The position numbers and the translations under genes are program-made. A stretch of 64,000 nucleotides of DNA, taken from NCBI GenBank assembly GCA_001914195.1, contig MKYF01000028.1:97656-161655 (forward strand), given 5' to 3'. The notes below the pieces were generated by a model, which worked only from the letters and a program-made list of their open reading frames with translations, was not told the origin of the DNA and did no database searches. This DNA is from Streptococcus mitis (GTDB lineage Bacteria > Bacillota > Bacilli > Lactobacillales > Streptococcaceae). Positions 7,650-15,366 of this stretch are shown here, one piece after another (positions within the stretch are counted from its first letter, which is position 1; each line of letters starts with the position of its first letter).

Positions 7650-8880
7650 AAAATTCCTCTAACCTCCATTTATTTTTCTCGGAAATGTAGCCTGTAATGA
7701 CTTCTCCATCCTCTTGATAATCACGTTCTTCCAAAATCGCAACACTTTCTAAATCATGAATCTTGTAAGACTTAGAAAAAGGCACGCGCAAGGTAAAGGA
7801 CTCAAAAATATCCTTGATTTTCTCTAAAAACAAAGCCTGCAAATTCTCACGACTATCCTCAGACTTGGCAGAAATGAGGGCATAAGGCGTTTGGGTAGGC
7901 GTGAAATCCTCCACCAAATCCGCTTTATTATACAGGGTCAGGCGAGGAATATCTTCCATGTCCAAGTCTTTCATGATGGACAGAACTGTTTTTTCATGCT
8001 CCTCATGGTAAGGATTGCTGGCATCGATAACATGAACCAGAAGATTCACATGCTTGCTTTCTTCCAAGGTCGACTTGAAACTGGATACCAACTCTGTCGG
8101 CAAATCTTGGATAAAGCCCACGGTATCTGTCAAAGTTACTTGGAGATTTCCCCCCAGATGGATACTCTTAGTCGTCGCATCTAGAGTCGCAAATAGCTCG
8201 TCAGCCTCATACTGGGTTTTACTGGTCAAGGTATTCATGATAGTTGACTTCCCAGCATTGGTGTAACCAATCAAACCAATCTTAAAGGTGCTGGACTCCA
8301 GACGTTTTTCTCTGACAGTCGCCCTATTTTTCTCAACCACCTTGAGCTGGCGCTCGATATCCGTGATTTGATTGCGAACACTACGACGGTTCAGCTCCAG
8401 CTGGCTTTCACCAGGTCCACGGGAACCAATTCCCCCAGCCTGACGACTGAGCATAATCCCCTGACCAACCAAGCGCGGCAAGAGATATTTTAACTGGGCC
8501 AAATGCACTTGGAGTTTCCCTTCATGGCTTCGAGCTCGCATTGCAAAGATATCCAAAATCAACTGCATACGGTCAATGACCTTAACACCCAGAACTTCTT
8601 CTAAATTGACATTTTGCCTTGGCGTCAGACGGTTGTTGACGATGACAGTGGTAATTTCTTCTGCATCCACCATGAGCGCAATTTCTTCTAACTTACCAGA
8701 TCCGACGAAGGTCTTGGAATCATATTTTTCACGTTTTTGTCTGTAGCTATCTACAACGACTGCCCCAGCTGTCTTAGCTAGACTTGCCAATTCTTCCATG
8801 GAGAGGTCAAAATTGTCCATGCCCTGCAATTCCACACCAATCAACAAGACGCGTTCCTCTTTTTTCTCCGTATCAATCAT
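7642..8880 (-). CDS. hflX: Ribosome-associated GTPase HflX
   Basis: HflX splits stalled or heat-damaged 70S ribosomes. The 412-residue protein has the glycine-rich HflX N-terminal domain (GSGKLEEI; SRQAGGIGSRGPGESQLE) and a G domain with GYTNAGKST (P loop), DTVGF (G3) and NKAD (G4). Its ATG overlaps the end of miaA (8873-8880), the typical miaA-hflX pairing of many bacteria. It is transcribed from the miaA promoter. Confidence 0.95.
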   Translation of the reverse strand: MIDTEKKEERVLLIGVELQGMDNFDLSMEELASLAKTAGAVVVDSYRQKREKYDSKTFVGSGKLEEIALMVDAEEITTVIVNNRLTPRQNVNLEEVLGVKVIDRMQLILDIFAMRARSHEGKLQVHLAQLKYLLPRLVGQGIMLSRQAGGIGSRGPGESQLELNRRSVRNQITDIERQLKVVEKNRATVREKRLESSTFKIGLIGYTNAGKSTIMNTLTSKTQYEADELFATLDATTKSIHLGGNLQVTLTDTVGFIQDLPTELVSSFKSTLEESKHVNLLVHVIDASNPYHEEHEKTVLSIMKDLDMEDIPRLTLYNKADLVEDFTPTQTPYALISAKSEDSRENLQALFLEKIKDIFESFTLRVPFSKSYKIHDLESVAILEERDYQEDGEVITGYISEKNKWRLEEFYD

Positions 8881-9757
8881 CTAAAAACTCCTCTATCTGG
8901 CTTAAAATGCGGTCTTGCACACTAGCTTCTCCAATCTGATAAAAGGTGACCTGCATGCGATTACGGAACCAGGTCAACTGACGCTTGGCAAAACGACGAG
9001 TCGCCTGTTTGAGACTCTCACTAGCTTCCTCCAAGGTCTGCTCTCCACGGAAGTAAGGAAAGAGTTCCTTGTAACCAATCCCTTTAGCAGCCTGCACATC
9101 TGGATAATGGTCAAACAACCACTTGGCTTCGTCTAGCAGTCCAGCTTCAAACATCAAATCCACTCGGTGATTGATACGTTCATATAATTGACTGCGTTCA
9201 TCATCCAAGCAGATAATCAGCGGTTCATATAGACTCTCTTGATTTTCCAAATCCTGACCAAAATGGGCAATTTCCAAAGCACGCATAGCACGACGACGAT
9301 TAAACTGGGGAATCTCAAGGCCTGCTTGCGCCACAAGATGAGCTAATTCCTCATCTGTATAGGGCTCCAAGCTAGCTCGATAGGCCAAAATCTCTTCATG
9401 GGGAGTCTCCCCACCTAGGTGATAACCTTCTAGCAAGCTCTGGATATAAAGTCCAGTCCCACCGGCGATAATGGCAAGCTTGCCACGGCTGTGAATATCC
9501 TCAATAGCAATCTTAGCTTCTGAAACAAAATCAAAAGCCGAGTAAGACTCGGTTACCTCTCTAACATCGATTAAATGATGAGGAACAGCTGCCTGCTCTT
9601 CTTGACTAGCTTTGGCCGTCCCAATATCAAGTCCTCGATAGACTTGTTGGCTATCTCCACTAACCACTTCGCCATTAAAACGCTTTGCAACTTCAATAGC
9701 TAGAGCCGTCTTTCCAACAGCAGTCGGTCCAACAATCACAATTATTTTTGTTTTCAT
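8873..9757 (-). CDS. miaA: tRNA dimethylallyltransferase
   Basis: MiaA transfers a dimethylallyl group to N6 of A37 in tRNAs reading UNN codons. The 294-residue form starting at ATG 9757 begins MKTKIIVIVGPTAVGKT with the P loop, followed by SGDSQQVYRGLDIGTAK. Seventeen extra in-frame codons lie upstream, but the chosen ATG has an AAGGA site seven bases away and gives the family N-terminus. An extended -10 (TGT-TATAAT) at 9797-9805 starts an operon miaA-hflX-unknown-rnz-SDR, with overlaps or short gaps throughout. Confidence 0.95.
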   Translation of the reverse strand: MKTKIIVIVGPTAVGKTALAIEVAKRFNGEVVSGDSQQVYRGLDIGTAKASQEEQAAVPHHLIDVREVTESYSAFDFVSEAKIAIEDIHSRGKLAIIAGGTGLYIQSLLEGYHLGGETPHEEILAYRASLEPYTDEELAHLVAQAGLEIPQFNRRRAMRALEIAHFGQDLENQESLYEPLIICLDDERSQLYERINHRVDLMFEAGLLDEAKWLFDHYPDVQAAKGIGYKELFPYFRGEQTLEEASESLKQATRRFAKRQLTWFRNRMQVTFYQIGEASVQDRILSQIEEFLDD

Positions 9758-9796
9758 CTTTTTTCCTTGAAAAATTCCCATTTTTTCGTTACTATT

Positions 9797-9805
9797 ATTA
9801 TAACA
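9797..9805 (-). promoter_or_regulatory. miaA operon promoter, extended -10
   Basis: TGT-TATAAT on the minus strand, about 40 bases before the miaA ATG; the resulting leader holds the AAGGA ribosome-binding site. Confidence 0.65.
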
Positions 9806-9877
9806 CAAAAAGGTCAGTCAGAAAAATGTGACCTCTTGAAGAGGCTGGCTGATTGAGAATATAAAGGAGGAAGACTC

Positions 9878-10048
9878 ATGGCTAAAGGATTCGCTAAAGG
9901 TCTTGTAACAGGTGTCGCAGGAACTGTCGCTGCACTTGCAGGTGCAGTATACGCATTTAAAAAGAAAGTAATCGAACCAGAAGAGCAAAAAGCAGCTTTC
10001 ATCGAAGAAAACCGTAAAAAAGCAGCTCGCCGTCGCGTATCACGTTAA
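9878..10048 (+). CDS. DUF3042 family small protein
   Basis: A 56-residue protein, beginning MAKGFAKGLVTGVAGTVAAL, with one glycine/alanine-rich hydrophobic segment (about residues 8-27) and a highly charged C-terminus (EEQKAAFIEENRKKAARRR). A strong AAGGAGG ribosome-binding site precedes the ATG by eight bases. It matches the DUF3042 family of lactic acid bacteria; function unknown, probably a single-pass membrane protein with a cytoplasmic basic tail. It lies alone on the plus strand, divergent from miaA, and ends in a perfect 17-bp terminator. Confidence 0.85.
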   Translation: MAKGFAKGLVTGVAGTVAALAGAVYAFKKKVIEPEEQKAAFIEENRKKAARRRVSR

Positions 10049-10050
10049 GA

Positions 10051-10091
10051 AACAAAAGAAGTTGAGATTTATTTCTCAACTTCTTTTGTTC
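10051..10091. terminator. Strong terminator after the DUF3042 gene
   Basis: A perfect 17-base stem AACAAAAGAAGTTGAGA / TCTCAACTTCTTTTGTT with a six-base loop. A and T runs on both sides make it usable from either direction. Confidence 0.9.
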
Positions 10092-10100
10092 TATTCTTTT

Positions 10101-10218
10101 ATACTCAATGAAAATCAAAGAGCAACTAGGAAGCTAGCCGCAGGCTGCTCAAAACACTGTTTTGAGATTGTAGATGAAGCGATGCTGTCGTGGTTTGAAG
10201 AGATTTTCGAAGAGTATT
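10101..10218 (-). repeat. BOX element (boxA-boxC type)
   Basis: Read on the minus strand it starts with ATACTCTTCGAAAATCTCTT and CAAACCACG (boxA) and ends with CTTTGATTTTCATTGAGTAT (boxC), with the internal inverted repeat CTCAAAACAGTGTTTTGAG. These are the hallmark sequences of the pneumococcal BOX repeat. boxB appears to be missing. The boxA end supplies the first base pairs of the thyA stop codon (10217-10219). Confidence 0.88.
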
Positions 10219-11056
10219 AAATAGCTAGGTCAAACTTCAACTGTGGCTTAACAGGGTCATAATCCACCAACTCAAAATCTTCTGCTTTAATATCAAAGAA
10301 ATTGGTCTTATCTGGCACATTTAAAACCAAACGTGGTTGGCAGTTTGACGGCTCTCGACGGAGCAATTCCTGAGCTTGTTCAAATTGATTATCATAGATA
10401 TGGAGGTTATTGATAAAATAGAAGAACTTCCCAACCTTCCAGCCAAAATGCTTGGCAATCATCATCTGCAAAGCCACATACTGCATAGCGTTGATATGGT
10501 GGGCCACCAACATATCATTCGAACGCTGAGTCAAGGTTGCATCCAGATAGATTTCTCCATCTACACGGCGGACATCAAACATGGTCTGAAAGGCGCATGG
10601 GAGTAGCCCATCTGTCTCCGCAAAAGCTTGATAATCCCAGAGAGAGATAATATTGCGGCGGTTCCAAGGGTTGGCTTCCAACTGTTTGAGAAGCTTATTG
10701 ATGATGTCGTGTTTCTTAACAACAGCACCATAGCGCTCACCGATGGTTCCTGTATCCCCCACTTCCCAGTCATTCCAGTAGTGAACATTGTACTTGTCAT
10801 TGAGCACCTCTAGACTATTTGACTGGTCTTGGTAAATCCAGAGCACTTCTTTGATAGCTGATTTGATGGCAATAGGACGCAAGGTTGTGATGGGGAATTC
10901 CCCCTTAGCCAAGTCATACTCTGCAAAGGCACCCGTTACGTACTTAGAGTTGGCAACTGTCCCATCCTTGTACTTGGGACGGGCCTGCTCAGAAAAGACA
11001 CCGTCTTTGAGGATTCGTTCAATATTTTCTTTAAAAATAGTATCTGCTTTTGTCAT
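10217..11056 (-). CDS. thyA: Thymidylate synthase
   Basis: ThyA methylates dUMP to dTMP with methylenetetrahydrofolate. The 279-residue protein has the catalytic cysteine in LLPCAFQ, the QRSND phosphate-binding loop and the folate-site HINAMQYVALQ region. ATG 11056 follows a GAGGTGAGA site and a TATACT -10 box near 11090. The TAA stop is reached exactly where the BOX element begins, with the last codons (FDLAI) normal for the family, so the BOX insertion has not visibly shortened the enzyme. Confidence 0.97.
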   Translation of the reverse strand: MTKADTIFKENIERILKDGVFSEQARPKYKDGTVANSKYVTGAFAEYDLAKGEFPITTLRPIAIKSAIKEVLWIYQDQSNSLEVLNDKYNVHYWNDWEVGDTGTIGERYGAVVKKHDIINKLLKQLEANPWNRRNIISLWDYQAFAETDGLLPCAFQTMFDVRRVDGEIYLDATLTQRSNDMLVAHHINAMQYVALQMMIAKHFGWKVGKFFYFINNLHIYDNQFEQAQELLRREPSNCQPRLVLNVPDKTNFFDIKAEDFELVDYDPVKPQLKFDLAI

Positions 11057-11102
11057 TTACTCTCACCTCATTTATTGTCCTAACTAGTATAGCATAAAAA
11101 AA

Positions 11103-11151
11103 GAAAGGAGGAAAATCACTCGCTTCTGGAAAGCTATTTTCTCCTTTTTTA
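11103..11151 (-). terminator. Terminator after gki
   Basis: Minus strand: ATTTTCTCC arm paired with GGAGGAAAAT across about 20 bases, with A-rich and T-rich flanks. It lies just after the glucokinase stop codon. Confidence 0.6.
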
Positions 11152-11153
11152 TT

Positions 11154-12113
11154 TTACTGCAATACAAGTGATGCTGCTCCGATAACTCCAGCGTCATTTC
11201 CTAGAGTTGCAAGAGCCAATTTAGTGGATGTGCGTACTTGTGGGAAGCTATTTTCGTCGTAGACTTTTTGAACACCTTGTAGAAGGAATTCTCCCGCAGC
11301 TGATACACCACCACCGATAACGATTGTTGATGGGTTGAGGATTGAACCGATGTTGGCACAAGCGATTCCCAAGTAGCGTGAGAAGTTACGGTAAACGATC
11401 AAAGCAAGGTCGTCTCCTTCTTTTGCGAGATCAAAGACAGTCTTAGCAGTTACTTCTTCTCCGTTATCAATCAAGCGTTTCAAGGCTGCATCGCCTTCGT
11501 ATTCATCGGCATAGCGACGAGTCAAGTTGACAATTCCTGTTGCAGAAGCAACTGTCTCAAGACAGCCTTTTTTACCACAGGTACATGCGATTGGTTGGTC
11601 AAAGTCAACAGTAATGTGACCAAGCTCACCTGCTGCACCAGCAACACCGTGAAGCAATTTGCCTTCTGCGACGATACCGCCACCAACACCAGTACCGAGT
11701 GTCATAAAGACAACATCTGGTTGGTTATCACCAGCACCCATCCAGCGCTCACCAAGAGCTGCAACGTTGGCATCATTATCGATGTAAAATGGAATGCCCA
11801 AGGCTTTTTCAATTTTTTCTTTGATTGGTTGAAGGGTTTTCCAGTTCAAATTGTAGGCACCAATAACAGTTCCTTTTTCACGGTCAACCACACCTGGTGA
11901 CCCCATTCCAATACCTTGGAAATCCGCCGCTACCAATCCAAGCAAGTCCAAACGATGTTGAATAGACTCAATCATATCATCAACGATATGACTTCCCTCA
12001 TCCAAAATATTAGTCTTGATAGACCATTTTTCTTGGATTTCTCCTGCTGTTGTTAAGATTGCAAATTTAATAGAAGTTCCACCAAGGTCAATCCCAATAA
12101 TCTTTTGACTCAT
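11154..12113 (-). CDS. gki: Glucokinase (ROK family)
   Basis: Phosphorylates intracellular glucose. The 319-residue protein begins MSQKIIGIDLGGTSIKFAI (phosphate-1 loop), has TLGTGVGGGIV and the ROK zinc motif CTCGKKGCLE (about residues 170-190). A second ATG stands immediately before; the start at 12113 is six bases from the GGAG site and matches the S. pneumoniae/S. mitis gki allele used in sequence typing. The extended -10 TGT-TATACT lies at 12162-12170, and a cre-like palindrome lies at about -37. Confidence 0.95.
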   Translation of the reverse strand: MSQKIIGIDLGGTSIKFAILTTAGEIQEKWSIKTNILDEGSHIVDDMIESIQHRLDLLGLVAADFQGIGMGSPGVVDREKGTVIGAYNLNWKTLQPIKEKIEKALGIPFYIDNDANVAALGERWMGAGDNQPDVVFMTLGTGVGGGIVAEGKLLHGVAGAAGELGHITVDFDQPIACTCGKKGCLETVASATGIVNLTRRYADEYEGDAALKRLIDNGEEVTAKTVFDLAKEGDDLALIVYRNFSRYLGIACANIGSILNPSTIVIGGGVSAAGEFLLQGVQKVYDENSFPQVRTSTKLALATLGNDAGVIGAASLVLQ

Positions 12114-12161
12114 CATATTCTCCTTTTTCATTGTGTAGTAATTGAAAATGCTTACAGTACT

Positions 12162-12200
12162 AGTATAACAAAATTCACTCATTTATGCAAAGGTTTGCAT
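12162..12200 (-). promoter_or_regulatory. gki promoter with near-perfect CcpA cre-like palindrome
   Basis: -10 box TATACT with TGT in front (12170-12162). ATGCAAAGGTTTGCAT at 12185-12200 is symmetric except for the central pair and matches the cre consensus TGNAANCGNTNNCA at 13 of 14 positions. It is centred near -37 relative to the predicted start, overlapping the -35 region. Confidence 0.5.
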
Positions 12201-12224
12201 TAACTTTCTGGATTTTATCCTGAC

Positions 12225-12917
12225 TTATGGTTTCCAGAGACCTGAAGCATCTACATAATAACGGCCTCCATCAACTCGCTCATTTTTAGCCATTTTACCA
12301 TCTGATTTCAAATAGTAGTTTCCTTGCCATGCATTGCGAGCATAAGAACCATCTGATTTCAAGTAATACCAGGCTTGGTAAGAAGAGTCATAAACCCACT
12401 CACCTTGTGCCATTTTACCATCTGATTTCAAATAGTAATTTCCTTGCCATGTACTGTAAGCATAAGATCCATCTGATTTCAAGTAATACCAAGCCTGATA
12501 AGAATCATCATAAATCCATTCGCTCTGGGCCATTTTTCCGTCTGCTTTCAGATAATAGCTTCCCTGCCAAGCATTTTTCACTGAATTTCCATTTTCATCA
12601 AAGTAATACCAAGCACCGTCCTGCTTAACCCAACCACTTGTTATTGCTGAACTTGTATCAGTTTGAGCCACAGTTGCTTGTTTTGATTTAAAGGCGCCCT
12701 TAGGGGCATTTTTCAATTCGCAAGCCACACCATCATGATCGCGGTCTAACTTGGCAGAATAACCAGAGTCTCCCTCATGAAGATCTGAATAGCCATTAGC
12801 CCAAGCTTCCTTACAGCTAGAAAAATGGATGTTTTCTTCTGCTAAAACTGGTTGTGAAAACAAAGCTAAAACTGACAACGTCGCCAAACTCATTTTAAAA
12901 AATAGACGTTTGTTCAT
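12225..12917 (-). CDS. cbpL: CbpL-like choline-binding surface protein with Excalibur domain
   Basis: The 230-residue protein has a signal peptide (about 1-26, cleavage after VLA), an Excalibur calcium-binding motif with DRDHDGVACE (about 58-67), then choline-binding repeats from about residue 95 to the end (GWVKQDGAWYYF, AWYYLKSDGSYA, GNYYLKSDGKMAQ). It should bind phosphocholine on wall and membrane teichoic acids. The DNA of the repeats is nearly identical with a 120-bp period (two repeats of 20 residues). The pneumococcal CbpL in the same gene context is longer and has an extra C-terminal domain, which is absent here. Start has an AGGAGAAAG site. Confidence 0.8.
   Translation of the reverse strand: MNKRLFFKMSLATLSVLALFSQPVLAEENIHFSSCKEAWANGYSDLHEGDSGYSAKLDRDHDGVACELKNAPKGAFKSKQATVAQTDTSSAITSGWVKQDGAWYYFDENGNSVKNAWQGSYYLKADGKMAQSEWIYDDSYQAWYYLKSDGSYAYSTWQGNYYLKSDGKMAQGEWVYDSSYQAWYYLKSDGSYARNAWQGNYYLKSDGKMAKNERVDGGRYYVDASGLWKP
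12290..12640. repeat. 120-bp period repeats in the choline-binding domain
   Basis: Near-identical blocks CCATTTTACCATCTGATTTC recur at about 12291 and 12411, with a diverged copy at 12531. Each unit encodes two choline-binding repeats. The array can expand or shrink by recombination. Confidence 0.8.
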
Positions 12918-12966
12918 TACTTTCTCCTATAGGAATGTTATCGATTTCAATATTATTTTATCAAAC

Positions 12967-13584
12967 TTATTTCAGCAATTCAAGGAAACTTCTGGTATTT
13001 TCTACAAACTCCTTTGGTTTTTCCTTATTCAAGACATGAGGGCCATCTGGGATAATCTGAAATTGGGATTCTGATATTAGTTTATGAAGACTTCTCATAG
13101 AACTAAGATTCGGTTTATCTTTGCTGCCACAAATTAGTAAGGTTGGATAGGGGCAAATCCCTGCTATATCCGTTAAATCAAGTGTCTTCAATTCCTCAGA
13201 AACTCCGACCATAAGAGTCTTATCTGCTCCCTGTTTTTCAAATACCCTTTTAGGAAGTAGTTTAAAAATCAGCAACTGAAGATAAAATAGGATATTCCCT
13301 GCTAATTTAAGCGGGCATCCTGATAGAACCAAAGCTCGGAGATTTGGTAAATCGTAACTGGAAAATTCTAGTGCCAGGGCAGCACCTAAGGACAATCCAA
13401 TCAAAACAAAAGGTTCTGTCTCTTGAGCTAGGTGTTGATAAACTCGCTCCTTGGCTTTTTGATAGCTGCTAACTCCAGAAGGAAATAACTCGATAGCCTC
13501 AGAAGGATAATCTGTCAGTAGATTCCGAACTTCTTTCCAACTCTCTGCTGACTGCCCTAAACCGTGTAAAAATACCAGTTTCAT
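12967..13584 (-). CDS. Alpha/beta hydrolase
   Basis: The 205-residue cytoplasmic protein has the alpha/beta-hydrolase layout: oxyanion HGLGQS near the start, nucleophile elbow GLSLGAA (about 79-85), an aspartate-containing strand GSKDKP (about 151-156) and a terminal histidine in PDGPHVLNKE. The substrate is unknown. Its ATG directly abuts the pabB stop codon, so it is translated in the folate-gene transcript. It also precedes the choline-binding gene by about 50 bases. Confidence 0.85.
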   Translation of the reverse strand: MKLVFLHGLGQSAESWKEVRNLLTDYPSEAIELFPSGVSSYQKAKERVYQHLAQETEPFVLIGLSLGAALALEFSSYDLPNLRALVLSGCPLKLAGNILFYLQLLIFKLLPKRVFEKQGADKTLMVGVSEELKTLDLTDIAGICPYPTLLICGSKDKPNLSSMRSLHKLISESQFQIIPDGPHVLNKEKPKEFVENTRSFLELLK

Positions 13585-15306
13585 CTAGTTCTCCTCTAGG
13601 CTTAATTCATACAAGCCTCTCACTGCATTACAGCCGTAAATAGCTTCTGCTTGGGCTAAATCTGCCAAGGTCAAGACTTTCTCTTCTACCTGTCCTCTTT
13701 CCAGCAAATGCTGACGGTAAATTCCTGGTAAGATACCAAGTCGGACTGGCGGTGTGTAGAGTTTCCCAGCGATTTTCAGAACTAAATTTCCGATAGAGCT
13801 TTCAAGAAGTTCTCCAGACTTATTGTGGTAAATCTTCTCTTGTTCTCCTAAACTCAAGTGTGGTCTATGAGTCGTTTTAAAATAGGTAAATGCTTGATTC
13901 AAATCTGCTTCTTGCAGACAAAGTTTGGCCTCGCAAAAACTTGGACTAAGGGGTGTTAATACTTGACGACTGAGTTTTATCTCTCCAGACTTGCTGAGAG
14001 AAATACGCAAGCGGTAATCTTGATTAGCATCACAAGCCTGACACTCTTCCTCTATCTTTTGTCTTAAGTCTTCTGCATCAAAAGGAAAGGCAAAATATCG
14101 ACTAGCTTTTCTCAGTCTTTCCAAATGTTGATCTTCAAACAGCAAGCTCTTCTGACTGATTTTTCCAGTTGAAATTAATTGGAAACGAGCTTGTTTACGA
14201 TAGAGAACAGCTGCCTTTTGATGAACCTCTCGGTATTCAGATTCCCAAGTGCTATCCCAAGTAATGCCACCACCCACTCCATATATGGCTTTTTCTTGAT
14301 GCAATTGAATGGTCCGAATGGCTACATTGAAAATCCGTCGCCCATTTGGAAGCAAGAGACCAATCGTTCCACAGTAGACTCCGCGCGGTTGTGGCTCCAA
14401 GTCCTTGATAATCTCCATTGTCGCAATTTTGGGTGCTCCCGTTATGGAACCGCAAGGAAAGAGAGAACGGAATATTTCAACAAGGTCAATGTTCTCTCGC
14501 AACTGACTCTTGATGGTTGAAGTCATCTGCCAGACAGTCGAATACTGTTCTACCTGACACAGACGCTCCACATACTCACTGCCCACTTCAGAAATACGGT
14601 TCATATCGTTGCGCAAGAGGTCCACAATCATCATGTTTTCAGAGCGATTTTTAGGATCCTGCTCCAACCAGCTAGCCTGTTCCAGATCTTCTTTGTCAGT
14701 CGTGCCACGTTGAGTCGTTCCCTTCATTGGTCGCGTAGTCAACTCACGGCCATTTTGCTCAAAAAAGAGCTCTGGACTCATGGAAATCACTGCCATCTCA
14801 TCATGTTCCACATAAGCATTGTAGCCTGCCTCCTGCTCTACCACCATACGATTGTAGACGGCAAAAGGATTTGCACTTAAATCTTGCTTGAGTTGGACTG
14901 TGTAGTTGACCTGATAGGTGTCCCCCTGACGTAAATGATGGTGAATCCGAGCAATCGCCTTTTCATAGTCTGCTGCAGACGTTACTTCCTGCCAATTTGA
15001 GGGCAAATCAATCTCCTCATAAGTCAGAGGAATAGGGGAGGTCTCCACCCTATCGTGAACAGTAAAATACAGTAGGTACTCTCCCAGTAGGGGTGTCTTG
15101 TGAACTGCTAATTTTTCCTCAAAAGCAGGTGCAGCCTCGTAGCTGACATAGCCCACCACATAGTAGCCCTTCTTTTGGTAGCTTTCCACTTGTGCCAGCA
15201 AGTCCACCACTTCTGCTAAATTTCTTGTTTTTAATTCTTTGATAGGCTGGGTAAAGGTGTATCTCTCCCCCAAAGCCCTAAAATCAATCACTGTTTTTCT
15301 ATGCAT
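13585..15306 (-). CDS. pabB: Aminodeoxychorismate synthase component I fused to a class IV aminotransferase-like lyase
   Basis: The 573-residue protein joins a PabB domain (about 1-355; chorismate-binding motifs such as MSPELFF, KGTTQRG, LFPCGSITGAPK) with a C-terminal PabC-like class IV PLP domain (about 365-573; HNKSGELLESSIGNLV, IYGCNAVRGL). Together they turn chorismate and an amino donor into p-aminobenzoate for folate. No glutamine amidotransferase PabA lies next to it in the window. The -10 box (TGC-TATACT, 15313-15321) ends six bases before the ATG with no Shine-Dalgarno, so the transcript is probably leaderless. Confidence 0.92.
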   Translation of the reverse strand: MHRKTVIDFRALGERYTFTQPIKELKTRNLAEVVDLLAQVESYQKKGYYVVGYVSYEAAPAFEEKLAVHKTPLLGEYLLYFTVHDRVETSPIPLTYEEIDLPSNWQEVTSAADYEKAIARIHHHLRQGDTYQVNYTVQLKQDLSANPFAVYNRMVVEQEAGYNAYVEHDEMAVISMSPELFFEQNGRELTTRPMKGTTQRGTTDKEDLEQASWLEQDPKNRSENMMIVDLLRNDMNRISEVGSEYVERLCQVEQYSTVWQMTSTIKSQLRENIDLVEIFRSLFPCGSITGAPKIATMEIIKDLEPQPRGVYCGTIGLLLPNGRRIFNVAIRTIQLHQEKAIYGVGGGITWDSTWESEYREVHQKAAVLYRKQARFQLISTGKISQKSLLFEDQHLERLRKASRYFAFPFDAEDLRQKIEEECQACDANQDYRLRISLSKSGEIKLSRQVLTPLSPSFCEAKLCLQEADLNQAFTYFKTTHRPHLSLGEQEKIYHNKSGELLESSIGNLVLKIAGKLYTPPVRLGILPGIYRQHLLERGQVEEKVLTLADLAQAEAIYGCNAVRGLYELSLEEN

Positions 15307-15312
15307 ATCTTA

Positions 15313-15321
15313 AGTATAGCA
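15313..15321 (-). promoter_or_regulatory. pabB promoter, leaderless type
   Basis: TGC-TATACT on the minus strand; six bases (15312-15307) then ATG 15306. The -35 region falls inside the zmpB terminator and shows no TTGACA-like box. Confidence 0.6.
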
Positions 15322-15330
15322 TAAATTAAG

Positions 15331-15357
15331 AAAACCCTCATCCGCAAAGCAGATGAG
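15331..15357 (-). terminator. Terminator after zmpB
   Basis: CTCATC-x-GC, AAA loop, GC-x-GATGAG followed on the minus strand by GGGTTTTC. It separates the protease gene from pabB. Confidence 0.65.
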
Positions 15358-15366
15358 AGATTTCGA

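Noticed and set aside
9836..9865. Promoter TTGAAG / TATAAA before the DUF3042 gene
   Set aside because: The -10 box would overlap the AAGGAGG site and leave a leader without it, although the gene clearly has a strong ribosome-binding site; the true promoter is not identified.
12290..12640. Regular repeats that could be taken for a CRISPR array
   Set aside because: The repeats are in frame in a choline-binding protein, with coding spacers and no cas genes nearby.
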